DNA of 64,000 nucleotides, from the NCBI RefSeq assembly GCF_032970905.1, contig NZ_JAWJZA010000002.1. The stretch is one strand, 5' to 3'. How positions within the stretch are numbered: position 1 is the stretch's first letter; the number at the start of each line of letters is the position of its first letter. Position numbers and translations under genes: made by a program. Below, piece by piece: positions 7,893 through 17,087 of this stretch. The notes under the pieces were generated by a model. That model did no database searches and had not been told where the DNA came from. It saw only the letters and a program-made list of their open reading frames with translations. Origin of the DNA: Veillonella absiana (GTDB taxonomy: Bacteria; Bacillota; Negativicutes; Veillonellales; Veillonellaceae).

Positions 7893-8010
7893 GCTGTATT
7901 CTTGAATACGTGGTGCCATTACAATAGCGCATAAGCGGATTATTGGATCGGCAGTCCCAAAAACTTGAATTTCTTAGGTACTTCTCTTACATAAAAAGGG
8001 GGCCCCGGGA

Positions 8011-9270
8011 GTGGTTGATTTTATAAAAAAGCAGTTGCTAACCGTCCATCAAAACGGTAAGCAACATGTTAGTGAAGTTTTTAAATTCATAGGTCCTGGC
8101 ATTATAGTTACGGTGGGCTTTATTGATCCAGGTAACTGGGCGGCTAATTTGGCGGCTGGTGCCAGTTATGGCTATGAATTATTATGGGTTGTCACATTGT
8201 CGACGATTATGTTGATTTTGTTACAACACAATGTGGCCCATTTGGGCATTGTTCGCGGGCAATGTTTGTCGGAATGTGCGTACGAGTTTTTGCCTCGATG
8301 GCTGTCTCGTTTCGTATTGAGTACGGCAGGGATTGCGGCGGCCGCAACGGCGTTGGCTGAATTTATTGGCGCCGCCATTGCGTTAAAAATGTTATTTGGC
8401 ATACCTCTCGTGATAGGCAGTATTTTGACCGCCGTCATTTGCTCGGTGATGCTCATTACGAATTCCTATCAGAAATTGGAACGCATCATTGCTGGCTTTG
8501 TATCGCTCATTGCATTGGCCTATGTTATCGAAGTGAACATGGTTAATGTGGATTGGGCGGCTGCAGGTATTGGTTGGGTGAATCCATCGATACCAAACGA
8601 GTCTATGCTCGTTATCTTGAGCATTCTTGGCGCCGTTATTATGCCGCACAATTTGTTCTTGCACTCTGAAATCATTCAGAGCCGCCAGTTCAATACACAA
8701 GATCCAGAAATTATGCAACGCCAATTGCGTTATGAGTTTTTGGATACGTTGCTATCCATGGGGATTGGCTGGATGATCAACTCCGCCATGATTATCCTCG
8801 CAGCCGCTGTATTTTATGCACATGGCGTAGGTGTTACGGAACTTGAACAGGCTGAGGAACTGTTGAAACCGCTCATCGGTCCTGCAGCAGGCACGATCTT
8901 TGCGTTGGCATTGCTCTTTGCAGGCTTTGCATCATCTGCTACGGCGGGAATGGCTGGGGCTAGTATTTTTGCCGGCATGTGGGGCGAGTCCTACGACATG
9001 AAGGACTTTCACAGTCGCTTGGGATTGTTTTTGACCTACGTACCAGCGTTGGGATTGATTCTGTTCGTTACGGACTCATTCCAAGCGCTCTTAGTGTCGC
9101 AAATGTTCTTGAGCCTACAATTGCCAATTACCATATTCTTGCAATTATTCATGACTAGCAGCCGTCGCGTTATGGGGCAGTACACGAACCGGACGTTCAC
9201 AAATATCATTTTGTGGGGCATCGGCATCGTCGTAACGGGCATGAATATTTATTTGTTAATGGCTAGTTAA
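8011..9270 (+). CDS. mntH: NRAMP-family divalent metal (Mn/Fe) transporter
   Basis: The 419-residue polytopic membrane protein imports Mn(II) or Fe(II), probably with protons. The metal-binding motifs are intact: DPGN in helix 1 (residues 39-42) and MPHN in helix 6 (211-214), followed by LFLHSE. About eleven hydrophobic segments are visible. The GTG start at 8011 is preceded by AAAGGGGGCC. The 118-base gap from the preceding gene shows no known metal riboswitch. It ends just before a CTTTCACC/GGTGAAAG inverted repeat. The exact metal preference cannot be told from sequence alone. Confidence 0.9.
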   Translation: MVDFIKKQLLTVHQNGKQHVSEVFKFIGPGIIVTVGFIDPGNWAANLAAGASYGYELLWVVTLSTIMLILLQHNVAHLGIVRGQCLSECAYEFLPRWLSRFVLSTAGIAAAATALAEFIGAAIALKMLFGIPLVIGSILTAVICSVMLITNSYQKLERIIAGFVSLIALAYVIEVNMVNVDWAAAGIGWVNPSIPNESMLVILSILGAVIMPHNLFLHSEIIQSRQFNTQDPEIMQRQLRYEFLDTLLSMGIGWMINSAMIILAAAVFYAHGVGVTELEQAEELLKPLIGPAAGTIFALALLFAGFASSATAGMAGASIFAGMWGESYDMKDFHSRLGLFLTYVPALGLILFVTDSFQALLVSQMFLSLQLPITIFLQLFMTSSRRVMGQYTNRTFTNIILWGIGIVVTGMNIYLLMAS

Positions 9271-9278
9271 TTTTGGAA

Positions 9279-9320
9279 CTTTCACCAGGAATCAGTTATG
9301 AATCCTTGTTATGGTGAAAG
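9279..9320. promoter_or_regulatory. inverted repeat CTTTCACC ... GGTGAAAG
   Basis: Perfect 9-base arms (CTTTCACCA/TGGTGAAAG, with minor slack) flank a 24-base loop in the gap between mntH and the next gene. No T-run follows closely. The same CTTTCAC word recurs in many intergenic gaps of this window. Confidence 0.6.
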
Positions 9321-9382
9321 CCCCTATTTCTGTGTTACAATAATTATATTGTAATCGTACGTGCAAATTATAGGAGGTCTTC

Positions 9383-9994
9383 ATGGCTGACGTGAAAGAA
9401 AACCAAGATTTTGATACAACTGTAAAATCTGATTTTGAAGAGGTAGTGCAAGATATCGGCGAGGAATTAGTGGCTCGTTTGACAATGGATCCTGATGAAA
9501 CAATCATTGACATGTTCCAAACTGGTTCTTTGGACCCATGGCAATTGTTTGTATTCTACGGCGCTCTTGAAAAAGCATTATTGCAATATCGCACGGATAA
9601 ACGCAAAAAAACTGTTATCGTTCATGTGCAACCTGAGGAACTTGTGGGCATTGGCCGCACTGTGACCCCATTGAGCACATTGCTTGAGCACATTTTAATG
9701 GCTCGCGTTGAGGATATGGGCGAAGGTCGTTTGGACATCGGCGAAATGACGTACTCTGGTGAAAGCATCGACTACGCTGGCGTTACTTTGAAAGGTCGCC
9801 ATGTCGTATTAATCTGCGACGTAGTGGACATTGAGTCTGAATATTTACGTGAATGCATCAATTTATGTAAGGACATGAAAGCATCTCATGTTGTGGCAGT
9901 TCCATTGATGCTTTGGAATCCTGATTTGATCGACAACTTGGATGAAGAAGAAATTGCAAAGGCCTTAAAAAATGAAAATCGTCCTCTCTCCTAG
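9383..9994 (+). CDS. conserved-looking hypothetical protein, 203 aa
   Basis: ATG at 9383 follows TAGGAGGTCTTC. The soluble, acidic protein has an N-terminal helical part (SLDPWQLFVFYGALEKALLQY), a central segment HVQPEELVGIGRTVTPLSTLLEHI and a C-terminal alpha/beta part with GRHVVLICDVVDIESEYL and MKASHVVAVPLMLWNP that recalls a phosphoribosyltransferase- or Rossmann-like strand-helix repeat. No catalytic signature is clear and I do not recognise the family. It overlaps yaaA by 23 bases, so the two are translationally coupled, which hints at a stress-related role. Confidence 0.65.
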   Translation: MADVKENQDFDTTVKSDFEEVVQDIGEELVARLTMDPDETIIDMFQTGSLDPWQLFVFYGALEKALLQYRTDKRKKTVIVHVQPEELVGIGRTVTPLSTLLEHILMARVEDMGEGRLDIGEMTYSGESIDYAGVTLKGRHVVLICDVVDIESEYLRECINLCKDMKASHVVAVPLMLWNPDLIDNLDEEEIAKALKNENRPLS

Positions 9995-10823
9995 TAAAAC
10001 TAAAACCCTTTCTGGCACTGCCAGCAAAGGGTTTTTTCAACAAAAAATATCCGATGCCCTCGTGGCACATATGGCAGCATTACCCATCCCTGTGTTGATG
10101 AAAGCATTGAAACTAGATGAAACAAAGGCGCAGACGTTACATGAATTTTATGTGGCGTATCCAACAGTAGAGCAAGGTTGTGCCGTCGAGAGTTATGACG
10201 GCATCGCCTTTAAATATCTCAATTGGTCGATGTTATCTGATGAGGCCAAACAATTTGGCAATGACCATTTAGCGATTATGTCAGGCCTTTATGGTGTCGT
10301 AGAACCGACGAGTCCTATGACGAATTACCGATTAGATGTGGCAGACAAAATATTTAAAGATATACCACTGGATTCGGATATGGTACAGGCCTTAGAGGCG
10401 TTTTCGGATGCATCAGCAGTTAATGCAAGTGAAGCAACGTCTAATACTAGTGCAACAAAAACAAAATCTACAACAGGTAAAATTAAATCCACCTCAGCTC
10501 TATACGAATTATGGCAAACCTCTATGGATAACTATTTCAACGGAGAGGACTGGATTTTAAATTTAGCTTCCAAGGAATATGCTAAAATGATTTCTCATCC
10601 TATTATGGTGACCGTAGAATTCTGGGAAAATAAATCGGGTACATGGAAACAATTGAGCACCTCCTCTAAAATCATGCGAGGGACGATGGCGCGTTATTGT
10701 TTAGAACATCAAGTACAAACGGTGGAGGCATTGCCGGATCAATTAGGAGATTTCCACAGGGTCACAGAGGTTGTGGGGATTACAGTTCCAATGGAATCGA
10801 TGACCATCCGTTATGAATTGTAA
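9972..10823 (+). CDS. yaaA: peroxide-stress protein YaaA (DUF328)
   Basis: YaaA proteins lower intracellular free iron damage under peroxide stress and bind DNA in a helix-hairpin-helix-like fold. Conserved blocks are MKIVLSPSKTK at the start, YDGIAFKYLN (about 73-82), IMSGLYGVVEP...YRLDVADK, LYELW, LNLASKEYAKMI and the basic C-terminal SSKIMRGTMARY. An unusual insertion rich in Ser/Thr/Ala/Lys sits between YRLDVADK and LYELW (about residues 140-175), making the protein longer (283) than the usual 245-260. The start lies inside the preceding gene. Confidence 0.88.
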   Translation: MKIVLSPSKTKTLSGTASKGFFQQKISDALVAHMAALPIPVLMKALKLDETKAQTLHEFYVAYPTVEQGCAVESYDGIAFKYLNWSMLSDEAKQFGNDHLAIMSGLYGVVEPTSPMTNYRLDVADKIFKDIPLDSDMVQALEAFSDASAVNASEATSNTSATKTKSTTGKIKSTSALYELWQTSMDNYFNGEDWILNLASKEYAKMISHPIMVTVEFWENKSGTWKQLSTSSKIMRGTMARYCLEHQVQTVEALPDQLGDFHRVTEVVGITVPMESMTIRYEL

Positions 10824-10845
10824 TAATAGTATATAGTGCTATCGT

Positions 10846-10909
10846 TTTCCGCCACCAAGTATGATACGAATACAGTGGGGAATTACTAATATGCCACGGT
10901 TGGCGGAAA
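10846..10909. promoter_or_regulatory. inverted repeat in the yaaA-hydE gap
   Basis: TTTCCGCCA at 10846-10854 and TGGCGGAAA at 10901-10909 are perfect 9-base arms 46 bases apart. The 341-base gap 10824-11164 holds no gene; it also contains CTTTCACA at 11119. Role unknown, perhaps a structured 3' end of the yaaA transcript. Confidence 0.5.
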
Positions 10910-11164
10910 TCGTACGTGTATATGCTAAATTCGCAAGGGGATCAGAACTAATAGATAGAGAAAAATCGTTGTATACTCGCTCAAAATGCGGTATGCTAAA
11001 GTTATAGGGGTATGTTTTTAGTAGGAATTTAAAAACTTAGTTTTTCCACATTTACAATAGTAAACTCGACAGAGTTTGATTGGTGATGGGCGAGAACTGA
11101 GGAGCTACTGATTTCGTACTTTCACAAATTAACAAAGTATAGGTATACATAGATAGGACATACA

Positions 11165-12283
11165 ATGACAGTACAAGAAATTTTGAAAAAGGATTTGGTC
11201 GGCAATGACTGGCTCACAGAGGATGAACTCAGGTTCCTCATGTCTGTGACGGATCAGGCCGAGCTAGATTTGATTTACAAAAAGGCCTACGAGGTAAAGG
11301 CGAAATATGTGCAGCCTATTGCCTATTATCGTGGTCTCATAGAGTTTTCTAATCGTTGCATCAAGAACTGCAATTATTGTGGTATTCGTCGAGAGAATGA
11401 CAAGACAGAACGTTTTGACATGGCCCGCGAAGATATCATTAAAATGGCGCAATGGGCGTACGATCATGAGTACGGTTCCATTACATTGCAGTCTGGCGAA
11501 CGCTGCGATGATGCGTTTGTAGACTATGTGGTGGATTTGATTCGTGATATCAAGGCCATTGGCGATGGTTCCTTGGGGATTACTATGTGCGTAGGCGAGC
11601 AATCTGAAGATGCGTACCGCCGCATGGTTGAGGCCGGTGCTAGCCGTTATTTGCTTCGCATTGAAACGACAAATCCAGAGCTATACCAAAAAATTCATCC
11701 TAATGATGCATTGCATTCCTTTGAAACGCGCGTCAATTGCTTGAAAACATTACGCAAAGTAGGTTTCCAAGTCGGCACTGGTGTTATGATTGGTTTGCCT
11801 GGTCAAACGGAAGAAGATTTGGTGAACGATATTTTATTCTATCGTGACATGGATATCGACATGATTGGCATGGGGCCATATGTGGTACATCATGATACGC
11901 CATTAGGCCAAGAGGCGTTAGCCATGGGCCTTGATGACGAAGCAGGCAAATTACGCCGTATTCAATTAGGTCTTAAAATGATTGCCCTTACTCGTTTGTT
12001 CCTCAAGGACGTTAACGTAGCGGCTACGACGGCGTTACAAGCATTAGATAAATTAGGCCGTGAAAAAGGTCTGGCTGCAGGTGCTAATATCTTGATGCCT
12101 ATCATTACGATTCCTGAGCATCGCGCTAAATACTTGCTGTATGATAACAAACCTTGCGTGGATGATAATGCCGATAAATGTAAGGATTGCCTCACACGCC
12201 GCGTCATGTCCATCGGTGACACCGTGGGCTGGAAACAAAATGGCGACTCGAAACATTATGGAAAACGGACGGGACTATTCTAG
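11165..12283 (+). CDS. hydE: [FeFe]-hydrogenase maturase HydE (radical SAM)
   Basis: HydE takes part in building the dithiomethylamine-containing H-cluster of [FeFe] hydrogenase together with HydF and HydG. The radical-SAM cluster motif is C65-x3-C69-x2-C72 (CIKNCNYC), followed by GIRREN, SITLQSGE, and the HydE-typical MIGMGPYVVHHDTPLG. C-terminal cysteines (CVDD...CKDC) could hold a second cluster, as in some HydE proteins. Length (372) is a little above the usual 350. It stands alone here, so hydF, hydG and the hydrogenase must lie elsewhere. The ribosome binding site (AGATAGGAC) is weak. Confidence 0.88.
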   Translation: MTVQEILKKDLVGNDWLTEDELRFLMSVTDQAELDLIYKKAYEVKAKYVQPIAYYRGLIEFSNRCIKNCNYCGIRRENDKTERFDMAREDIIKMAQWAYDHEYGSITLQSGERCDDAFVDYVVDLIRDIKAIGDGSLGITMCVGEQSEDAYRRMVEAGASRYLLRIETTNPELYQKIHPNDALHSFETRVNCLKTLRKVGFQVGTGVMIGLPGQTEEDLVNDILFYRDMDIDMIGMGPYVVHHDTPLGQEALAMGLDDEAGKLRRIQLGLKMIALTRLFLKDVNVAATTALQALDKLGREKGLAAGANILMPIITIPEHRAKYLLYDNKPCVDDNADKCKDCLTRRVMSIGDTVGWKQNGDSKHYGKRTGLF

Positions 12284-12353
12284 TTGCTGTAAATTTTCAT
12301 GGATTTTACTACGGTTTTATGACATGGAATCGTTGTTTTAATAGGATGAGATT

Positions 12354-12692
12354 ATGGATATCATACATGGTGTTGTCGTACCAATTATATATATTGTCAT
12401 ATGTATCGGGTGTCTTTGGTATTTCATGAAACCTCGGTTAACGATTTCTAGTGAAAGCATGCCAAACCTGAGTCAACGTTTGATTCGCGATGCGGTGATT
12501 GGCATCGTAGTACCTATGATCTTTGCCATCTATCTCATGTTTGTATCCGCCGATGTGTGGATAGATCAGTATGGACTCTCGGTATATGAAACCTTAGCCA
12601 TTATTTTGGTGCCCTTCTTCCTCGTGGGGTGGCGGGCTAAATCCATTTTGATGGGATATATGATGGAACTGACGAAATATCAGAAACAATAA
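12354..12692 (+). CDS. small membrane protein, 112 aa
   Basis: ATG at 12354 has AGGATGAG upstream. Three hydrophobic segments are visible: near residues 5-25, 45-67 and 82-100, separated by short polar loops; the C-terminus is basic. No family is recognised. It follows hydE by 70 bases and may share its transcript; a terminator follows about 100 bases downstream. Confidence 0.65.
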   Translation: MDIIHGVVVPIIYIVICIGCLWYFMKPRLTISSESMPNLSQRLIRDAVIGIVVPMIFAIYLMFVSADVWIDQYGLSVYETLAIILVPFFLVGWRAKSILMGYMMELTKYQKQ

Positions 12693-12794
12693 GTTGTGCA
12701 AAGCGTATGTAAAACATACAATACGTAGCGCAAAATGAATGTGAAAATATAATACATAGCGAGTTAGAAAGACTGTTGTTAACTCGTATACATA

Positions 12795-12848
12795 AAATAT
12801 CTGTTGGAATTACAATACATTCTGGCAGATATTTTTTTGTATGTGCAT
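12795..12848 (+). terminator. rho-independent terminator
   Basis: AAATATCTG and CAGATATTT pair across a 32-base loop and a T7 tract follows. The rest of 12849-13202 is AT-rich and has no gene apart from short repeats. Confidence 0.7.
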
Positions 12849-13115
12849 TTGGGGTAGATGTATTTTGTTGGTAGTTTTGGGCACAGCAGTTCTTTTGGTA
12901 TAACAAGGTATTCATTTGGGGATAGAAATCCATAGTTGCAAAAAACGAAAGAATGAAAATAAAACAGGAATGAAAATAAAACAGAATAATTAAATAATTA
13001 ATATAAATATTATAATGTGAAAAATGGCATATCTACTGAATTAAATATGACTAGTAGAGACAATTGACATATACAATAGAGCATTAGAAATAATAGAGAT
13101 AATAGAGATAGTACG

Positions 13116-13169
13116 GCTATAGGAATAATAAAGATAGTAATGCTATAGCAATAATAAAGATATAAGTAT
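13116..13169. repeat. two imperfect tandem copies of a 26-bp AT-rich unit
   Basis: GCTATAGGAATAATAAAGAT and GCTATAGCAATAATAAAGAT begin at about 13116 and 13142. They lie directly upstream of the decayed autotransporter and may have been part of its promoter region. Confidence 0.55.
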
Positions 13170-13202
13170 ATGGTGATGTGTTTGATTTTGGGGAAGGTAC
13201 AG

Positions 13203-14078
13203 ATGAAACGGACATTAATGATAAAAGCCCTTGTGCTGAGTGCCTTGGGAACCATGCCGCTACAAGTGTTAGCGGCGGAGCATACGATTATAACTGGTAC
13301 AGAGTTTGATACTGTACTAGCGGCAACAACGCATACGGCGAGTTTGACATCAACTGGTATTACAGCTGTGGAAGGAAATATTATTAGCAACAATACAGTG
13401 ACTGCTAATGGTACGCTCCATGGCGGTGGCATGGTGGGGGTCTCGTAGGGGGCTATGCTAGCTCAGTGAGCAATACGGTGGCAGATGCATGGGTACGTAT
13501 TGGCTCCATGACAAATAATATTTTTGCTAATAATACGTTCACAGGTACTACCGTATACGGTGGAATTGGTGAAATACACCACTGATTCTGATGCGGTCAC
13601 AACGATGAGTTCCCAATTGGGTGAGCTCACCGTGAACGGCAATTGGAATGGGAATAATGGGACCGTACTATGATCAAGCCAAGGATGAAAGCGGTTATTA
13701 CTTGGACGCGTGGATTACTGGCAATAATTTCAAATCATCCGTATCTGGTCAAGATATAGCAGAGACGAATTACAACCTATCCGGTGTAGTCGTATCTGTG
13801 GAGTTAGGGCTAGATACACCACTGCGTATTCGTCCACCCGCCCTGTAAATCAACCATATGCCGAGCTGAATTGGTATTATAACTTCAACGATTATGAAAT
13901 GTCCTTCGATGGTGAAAGCCTCGCCATTGACGGCGCAAAAAATATCTTTGAGTTGAAGGTGGGCTATGAAAAACAAGTTGGCAATAGCGTACAACTTTGG
14001 GGCAATGTCTTTGGCGGTTGGGGCTCAAATGGATATAAATCCTATGGCTTCACGGCAGGGGCAAAGTATAGCTTCTAA
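13203..14078 (+). pseudogene. autotransporter/adhesin remnant with frameshifts
   Basis: A signal peptide opens the gene (MKRTLMIKALVLSALGTMP...VLAAE), followed by beta-rich passenger sequence. The frame breaks near 13435, 13560 and again near 13670-13820. Later fragments in other frames contain YYLDAWITGNNFKSSVSG, RPVNQPYAELNWYYNFN, FELKVGYEKQVG and the end GFTAGAKYSF, which is a C-terminal autotransporter beta-barrel ending in Phe, as needed for outer-membrane insertion. The total is far shorter than a working autotransporter, so internal deletions also occurred. The gene is dead in its present form. Confidence 0.8.
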
Positions 14079-14092
14079 TTACATAGAACGAT

Positions 14093-14128
14093 AAAAACAG
14101 TCATGCTAGAAATAGTGTGGCTGTTTTT
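14093..14128 (+). terminator. terminator after the autotransporter remnant
   Basis: AAAAACAG(T)CA and TG(G)CTGTTTTT pair with one mismatch and end in T5, 15 bases after the remnant's stop. Confidence 0.75.
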
Positions 14129-14254
14129 GGCTGTGTATATTAGGAAAACTTTCACAAGCATAAGTGTTTTCTGAGTTTGTAGCCCTTTACAATTCCATGA
14201 CAATTAATTACCTACTATTTACAGTGAATTGGCGCGTATTTTGCTATACTCCAA

Positions 14255-14294
14255 GTATAGAGAAACGTATACACGTATAGAGATTCGTATACAT
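14255..14294. promoter_or_regulatory. 20-bp tandem direct repeat in the alkaline phosphatase leader
   Basis: Two adjacent 20-base units begin GTATAGAGA and end CGTATACA(C/T), differing at three positions (14255-14274 and 14275-14294). Each contains the palindrome GTATAC. They lie between a TATACT -10-like box (14245-14250) and the ribosome binding site, so they could be an operator or a transcript-level element. Confidence 0.7.
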
Positions 14295-14314
14295 ATTATT
14301 GTAGGAGGTTATGT

Positions 14315-16183
14315 ATGTCTCAGAAGTCAACTTGGAAAAAATCCATGATGTTAGCCTTGGTAGGCGCTAGTTTATTCGGCGTGGCAACAGTATCTACAGT
14401 AGATGCTGCTACTGTTAGCAGTAACCCTGCTATCGATACTAAATCAGAATTCCACAATGGTGGTTCCGCATTGGGTGCTCACGCAGAGGACGTTAAAAAA
14501 ATTACAGTGCTACCAATCGATCGCGCTAAATTCTGGAAAGGCCAAAATTTTGACTTTGAAGTAGAAGTAAAAGGTAATGTAAATGATGTTGCCGTTACTA
14601 TTGATGGCGTTGATGCTCAAAAATACTTCAATAAAGAAGCTACATTAACACAACACACTGGTTATGCATCTTATCGCATCGACCAAGTTAACTTTGACAC
14701 TGTAGGCGCTAAAAAAATCGTAGTGAACGCTAATGGTGCAGATGGTGCGAGCCGTCGTTCCGTAAACTACAATGTAGTAGAGGAAAAAGCTCAAAAAACA
14801 GCTAAGAACGTTATCTTGTTCGTAGGCGATGGCATGAGCATGCAAGCGAAAGAAGTCGCTCGTATCCTTTCCAAAGGCATTACAGAAGGTAAATATAACG
14901 ATTTACTTTCCATGGAACAAATGCCAAACATGGCATTGATTACAACATCTGGTTATGATTCCATCGTAACAGACTCTGCAAACAGTGCTTCTGCTTACAA
15001 CACAGGCCATAAGGCCGTTGTTAATGCAATGGGTTCTTATGCGAACAGCACAAAAGATGCTTTCGATGATCCTAAAGTAGAAACCTTTGCTGAAATCGTG
15101 AGCCGTACAAAAGGCATGTCCTACGGTATGGTTTCCACTGCAGCGGTTACAGATGCTACACCAGCAGCGTTGACAGCACATACTCGCCGTCGTGGTGAAC
15201 AAGCGGCTATCGCTTATGATGCATTCCATCGTGACAACCCACCAGCAGTTGTGTTGGGCGGTGGTTTACAATTCTTCTTACCATTAGATGCAGCAGGTTC
15301 TAAACGTAAAGACAGTGTTAACCTTGTAAAAGAATACCAAGATGCAGGTTACCAATTCGCTACAACTGCAACTGAGCTTAATGCATTGAGCACAGATAAA
15401 CCAATGCTTGGCTTGTTCACAATGAACCATATGAACGTATATATGGATCGCGCATTCTTACCTAAGAATCCAAAAGTCTTGAAAAACTTCCAAGATCAAC
15501 CAGGTCTTGTAGAAATGACTAAAAAAGCTATCGACGTATTGGATAATAATCCTAACGGCTTCTTCTTGATGAGTGAAGGCGGTTCCGTAGATAAACAATT
15601 ACATACTATGGACTGGCAACGTGCAGCCTATGATGCTATCGAGTTAGACCAAGCAGTTGACTATGCTCGTAAATACTCCAAAGCTCATGGCGACAACACA
15701 TTAATCATCGTAGTAGCTGACCATGCACATGGTATTAGTATCACTGGTACTTACTCTGAAAACGAAGGCAAAGTAGGTCGTGAAGCAGTTCGTGTATATG
15801 GTGATGCAGGCTGGCCTACATTCGTGGATGCGAACAAAGATGGCTTCCCAGATAATCCAGATGCAGATGTAACATTGGCTGTTCAATATGCAAATGCTCC
15901 AGATCACTATGAAAACTATCGTTTCCAACAAACACCAACAGATCCTGCTCTAGTAGAAGGCAACGGTAAAGTTATTGCGAACCCTAAACGTGCCCCTCAA
16001 GGCGCTCGCCTAGTAGAAGGTAACTTGCCAACGATGACTGGCGAAACTAGTGAAGTTCACTCTGCTGACGATGTAGTGTTAATGGCAGAAGGCCCTGGTT
16101 CTGAATACTTCCGCGGTGTAATGGATAACACTGAAGTGTTCTATGGCATGATGCGTGCCCTTGGCGTAAAAATTAAAAAATAA
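14315..16183 (+). CDS. secreted alkaline phosphatase
   Basis: The enzyme releases phosphate from monoesters outside the cytoplasmic membrane. A signal peptide (KKSMMLALVGASLFG...VDAA) is followed by a beta-rich N-terminal domain (about 45-155), then the alkaline phosphatase domain: ILFVGDGMS with a metal-binding Asp, the nucleophile Ser221 in DSANSASA, and VADHAHG near the metal site. The end shows HSADDVVLMAEGPGSEYFRG, the usual closing metal-ligand region. The length of 622 exceeds that of PhoA because of the N-terminal domain. AGGAGGTTATGT precedes ATG 14315. I do not give a gene symbol because PhoA-like subfamilies are hard to separate by eye. Confidence 0.9.
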   Translation: MSQKSTWKKSMMLALVGASLFGVATVSTVDAATVSSNPAIDTKSEFHNGGSALGAHAEDVKKITVLPIDRAKFWKGQNFDFEVEVKGNVNDVAVTIDGVDAQKYFNKEATLTQHTGYASYRIDQVNFDTVGAKKIVVNANGADGASRRSVNYNVVEEKAQKTAKNVILFVGDGMSMQAKEVARILSKGITEGKYNDLLSMEQMPNMALITTSGYDSIVTDSANSASAYNTGHKAVVNAMGSYANSTKDAFDDPKVETFAEIVSRTKGMSYGMVSTAAVTDATPAALTAHTRRRGEQAAIAYDAFHRDNPPAVVLGGGLQFFLPLDAAGSKRKDSVNLVKEYQDAGYQFATTATELNALSTDKPMLGLFTMNHMNVYMDRAFLPKNPKVLKNFQDQPGLVEMTKKAIDVLDNNPNGFFLMSEGGSVDKQLHTMDWQRAAYDAIELDQAVDYARKYSKAHGDNTLIIVVADHAHGISITGTYSENEGKVGREAVRVYGDAGWPTFVDANKDGFPDNPDADVTLAVQYANAPDHYENYRFQQTPTDPALVEGNGKVIANPKRAPQGARLVEGNLPTMTGETSEVHSADDVVLMAEGPGSEYFRGVMDNTEVFYGMMRALGVKIKK

Positions 16184-16631
16184 TCTTTAGAACAAATAAG
16201 TACAGTGAATGCGATTTGCCAAGGTGCTAGGCAATCCCTCACGGATAGGTAAGCCTCGCTTTGGTAAACGCTGAACTGGTACTTTCACAATCTAAAAACT
16301 AGGTATAACACGTACATCTGACGCGATTAGGCCACAGGATTTAGATTGATATACAAAAATTCAATATGTGATAGCATTGTTGCTGGCTGTAGTAACTGAG
16401 AATGGGTCGAATATGATACGGATTAGGGTGTTGGCTAACGGTAATCATTAGAACTCAATATGGTACTAACAGGCCCAGCAATATTGTTATTTTTAGGACT
16501 AGACTCGGTGATAGCAGTGTGAGGCTGTTAGCCGTTAAATTTTACAAGTGGATGCTCAGAATCACTCGGTGATCGATGGGCGATGGAATACGTATTGTTT
16601 TAATGCGCAGGACATTACAACAGGAAGGCAG
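16184..16631. other. intergenic region without a recognised gene
   Basis: This stretch of about 450 bases holds CTTTCACA at 16282-16289 and no good terminator. An open frame reaches upstream of the next gene to 16548, but it lacks a ribosome binding site and looks non-coding. Confidence 0.5.
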
Positions 16632-17075
16632 ATGACAATTATGTTAAAGTGGGTTCGAATTATTATGTGTGCATTGGTATTGCAAATTGCGGCAGTGTCC
16701 TTGGCACAAGCAACTTGGTTATCCTATGATGAAATGTATAGTGGGGCAGGGGCCAATGGATTAGTAATGTCTAGTACTGTTACCAATCTAAATGGTTCTG
16801 AAGTTACTATGTCTGGATATATGGCGCCACCATTGAAGCCAAGCATTAATTTCTTTGTTCTCACTGAATACCCAATGGCAGTATGTCCATTCTGCAGTAC
16901 AGATGCGGATTGGCCAGAAAATATTGTCGTTGTATACCTTGATGAACCTGTAACAGCATTGCCATATGATGCACCAATTACTGTAACCGGCACATTGAGT
17001 GTAGGTAGTTCTATTGATGCGGAAACTGGTTTTGTGAGCCTTGTTCGCATTAACGCTTATGATATTAGCCAATAA
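16632..17075 (+). CDS. periplasmic DUF3299-like protein of a metal-linked ABC operon
   Basis: AGGAAGG precedes two candidate starts, ATG 16632 and ATG 16641; I take the first (147 residues). A signal peptide (IIMCALVLQIAAVSLAQA) leads into a small beta domain with GYMAPPLKPSINFFVLTEYP, CPFC, then a strand-rich end (GTLSVGSSIDAETGFVSLVRI). The GYMAPL..FFLT..P..CPFC pattern matches DUF3299, proteins commonly found beside FtsX/MacB-like ABC transporters. It is the first gene of a three-gene operon, 12 bases before the ATPase. The CxxC may bind a metal or act as a thiol pair; that is inference. Confidence 0.7.
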   Translation: MTIMLKWVRIIMCALVLQIAAVSLAQATWLSYDEMYSGAGANGLVMSSTVTNLNGSEVTMSGYMAPPLKPSINFFVLTEYPMAVCPFCSTDADWPENIVVVYLDEPVTALPYDAPITVTGTLSVGSSIDAETGFVSLVRINAYDISQ

Positions 17076-17087
17076 TAGGGTGATATT

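Noticed and set aside
7893..8010. manganese (yybP-ykoY) riboswitch before mntH
   Set aside because: The 118-base gap lacks the conserved loop sequences of that class.
12637..12933. 98-residue minus-strand frame in the gap after the small membrane protein
   Set aside because: It crosses a good plus-strand terminator, is Cys/Tyr-rich as expected for AT-rich non-coding DNA, and has no start signal.
13010..13432. 140-residue minus-strand frame with hydrophobic runs
   Set aside because: It is the complement of the autotransporter signal peptide and AT repeats; the plus-strand reading is clearly the biological one.
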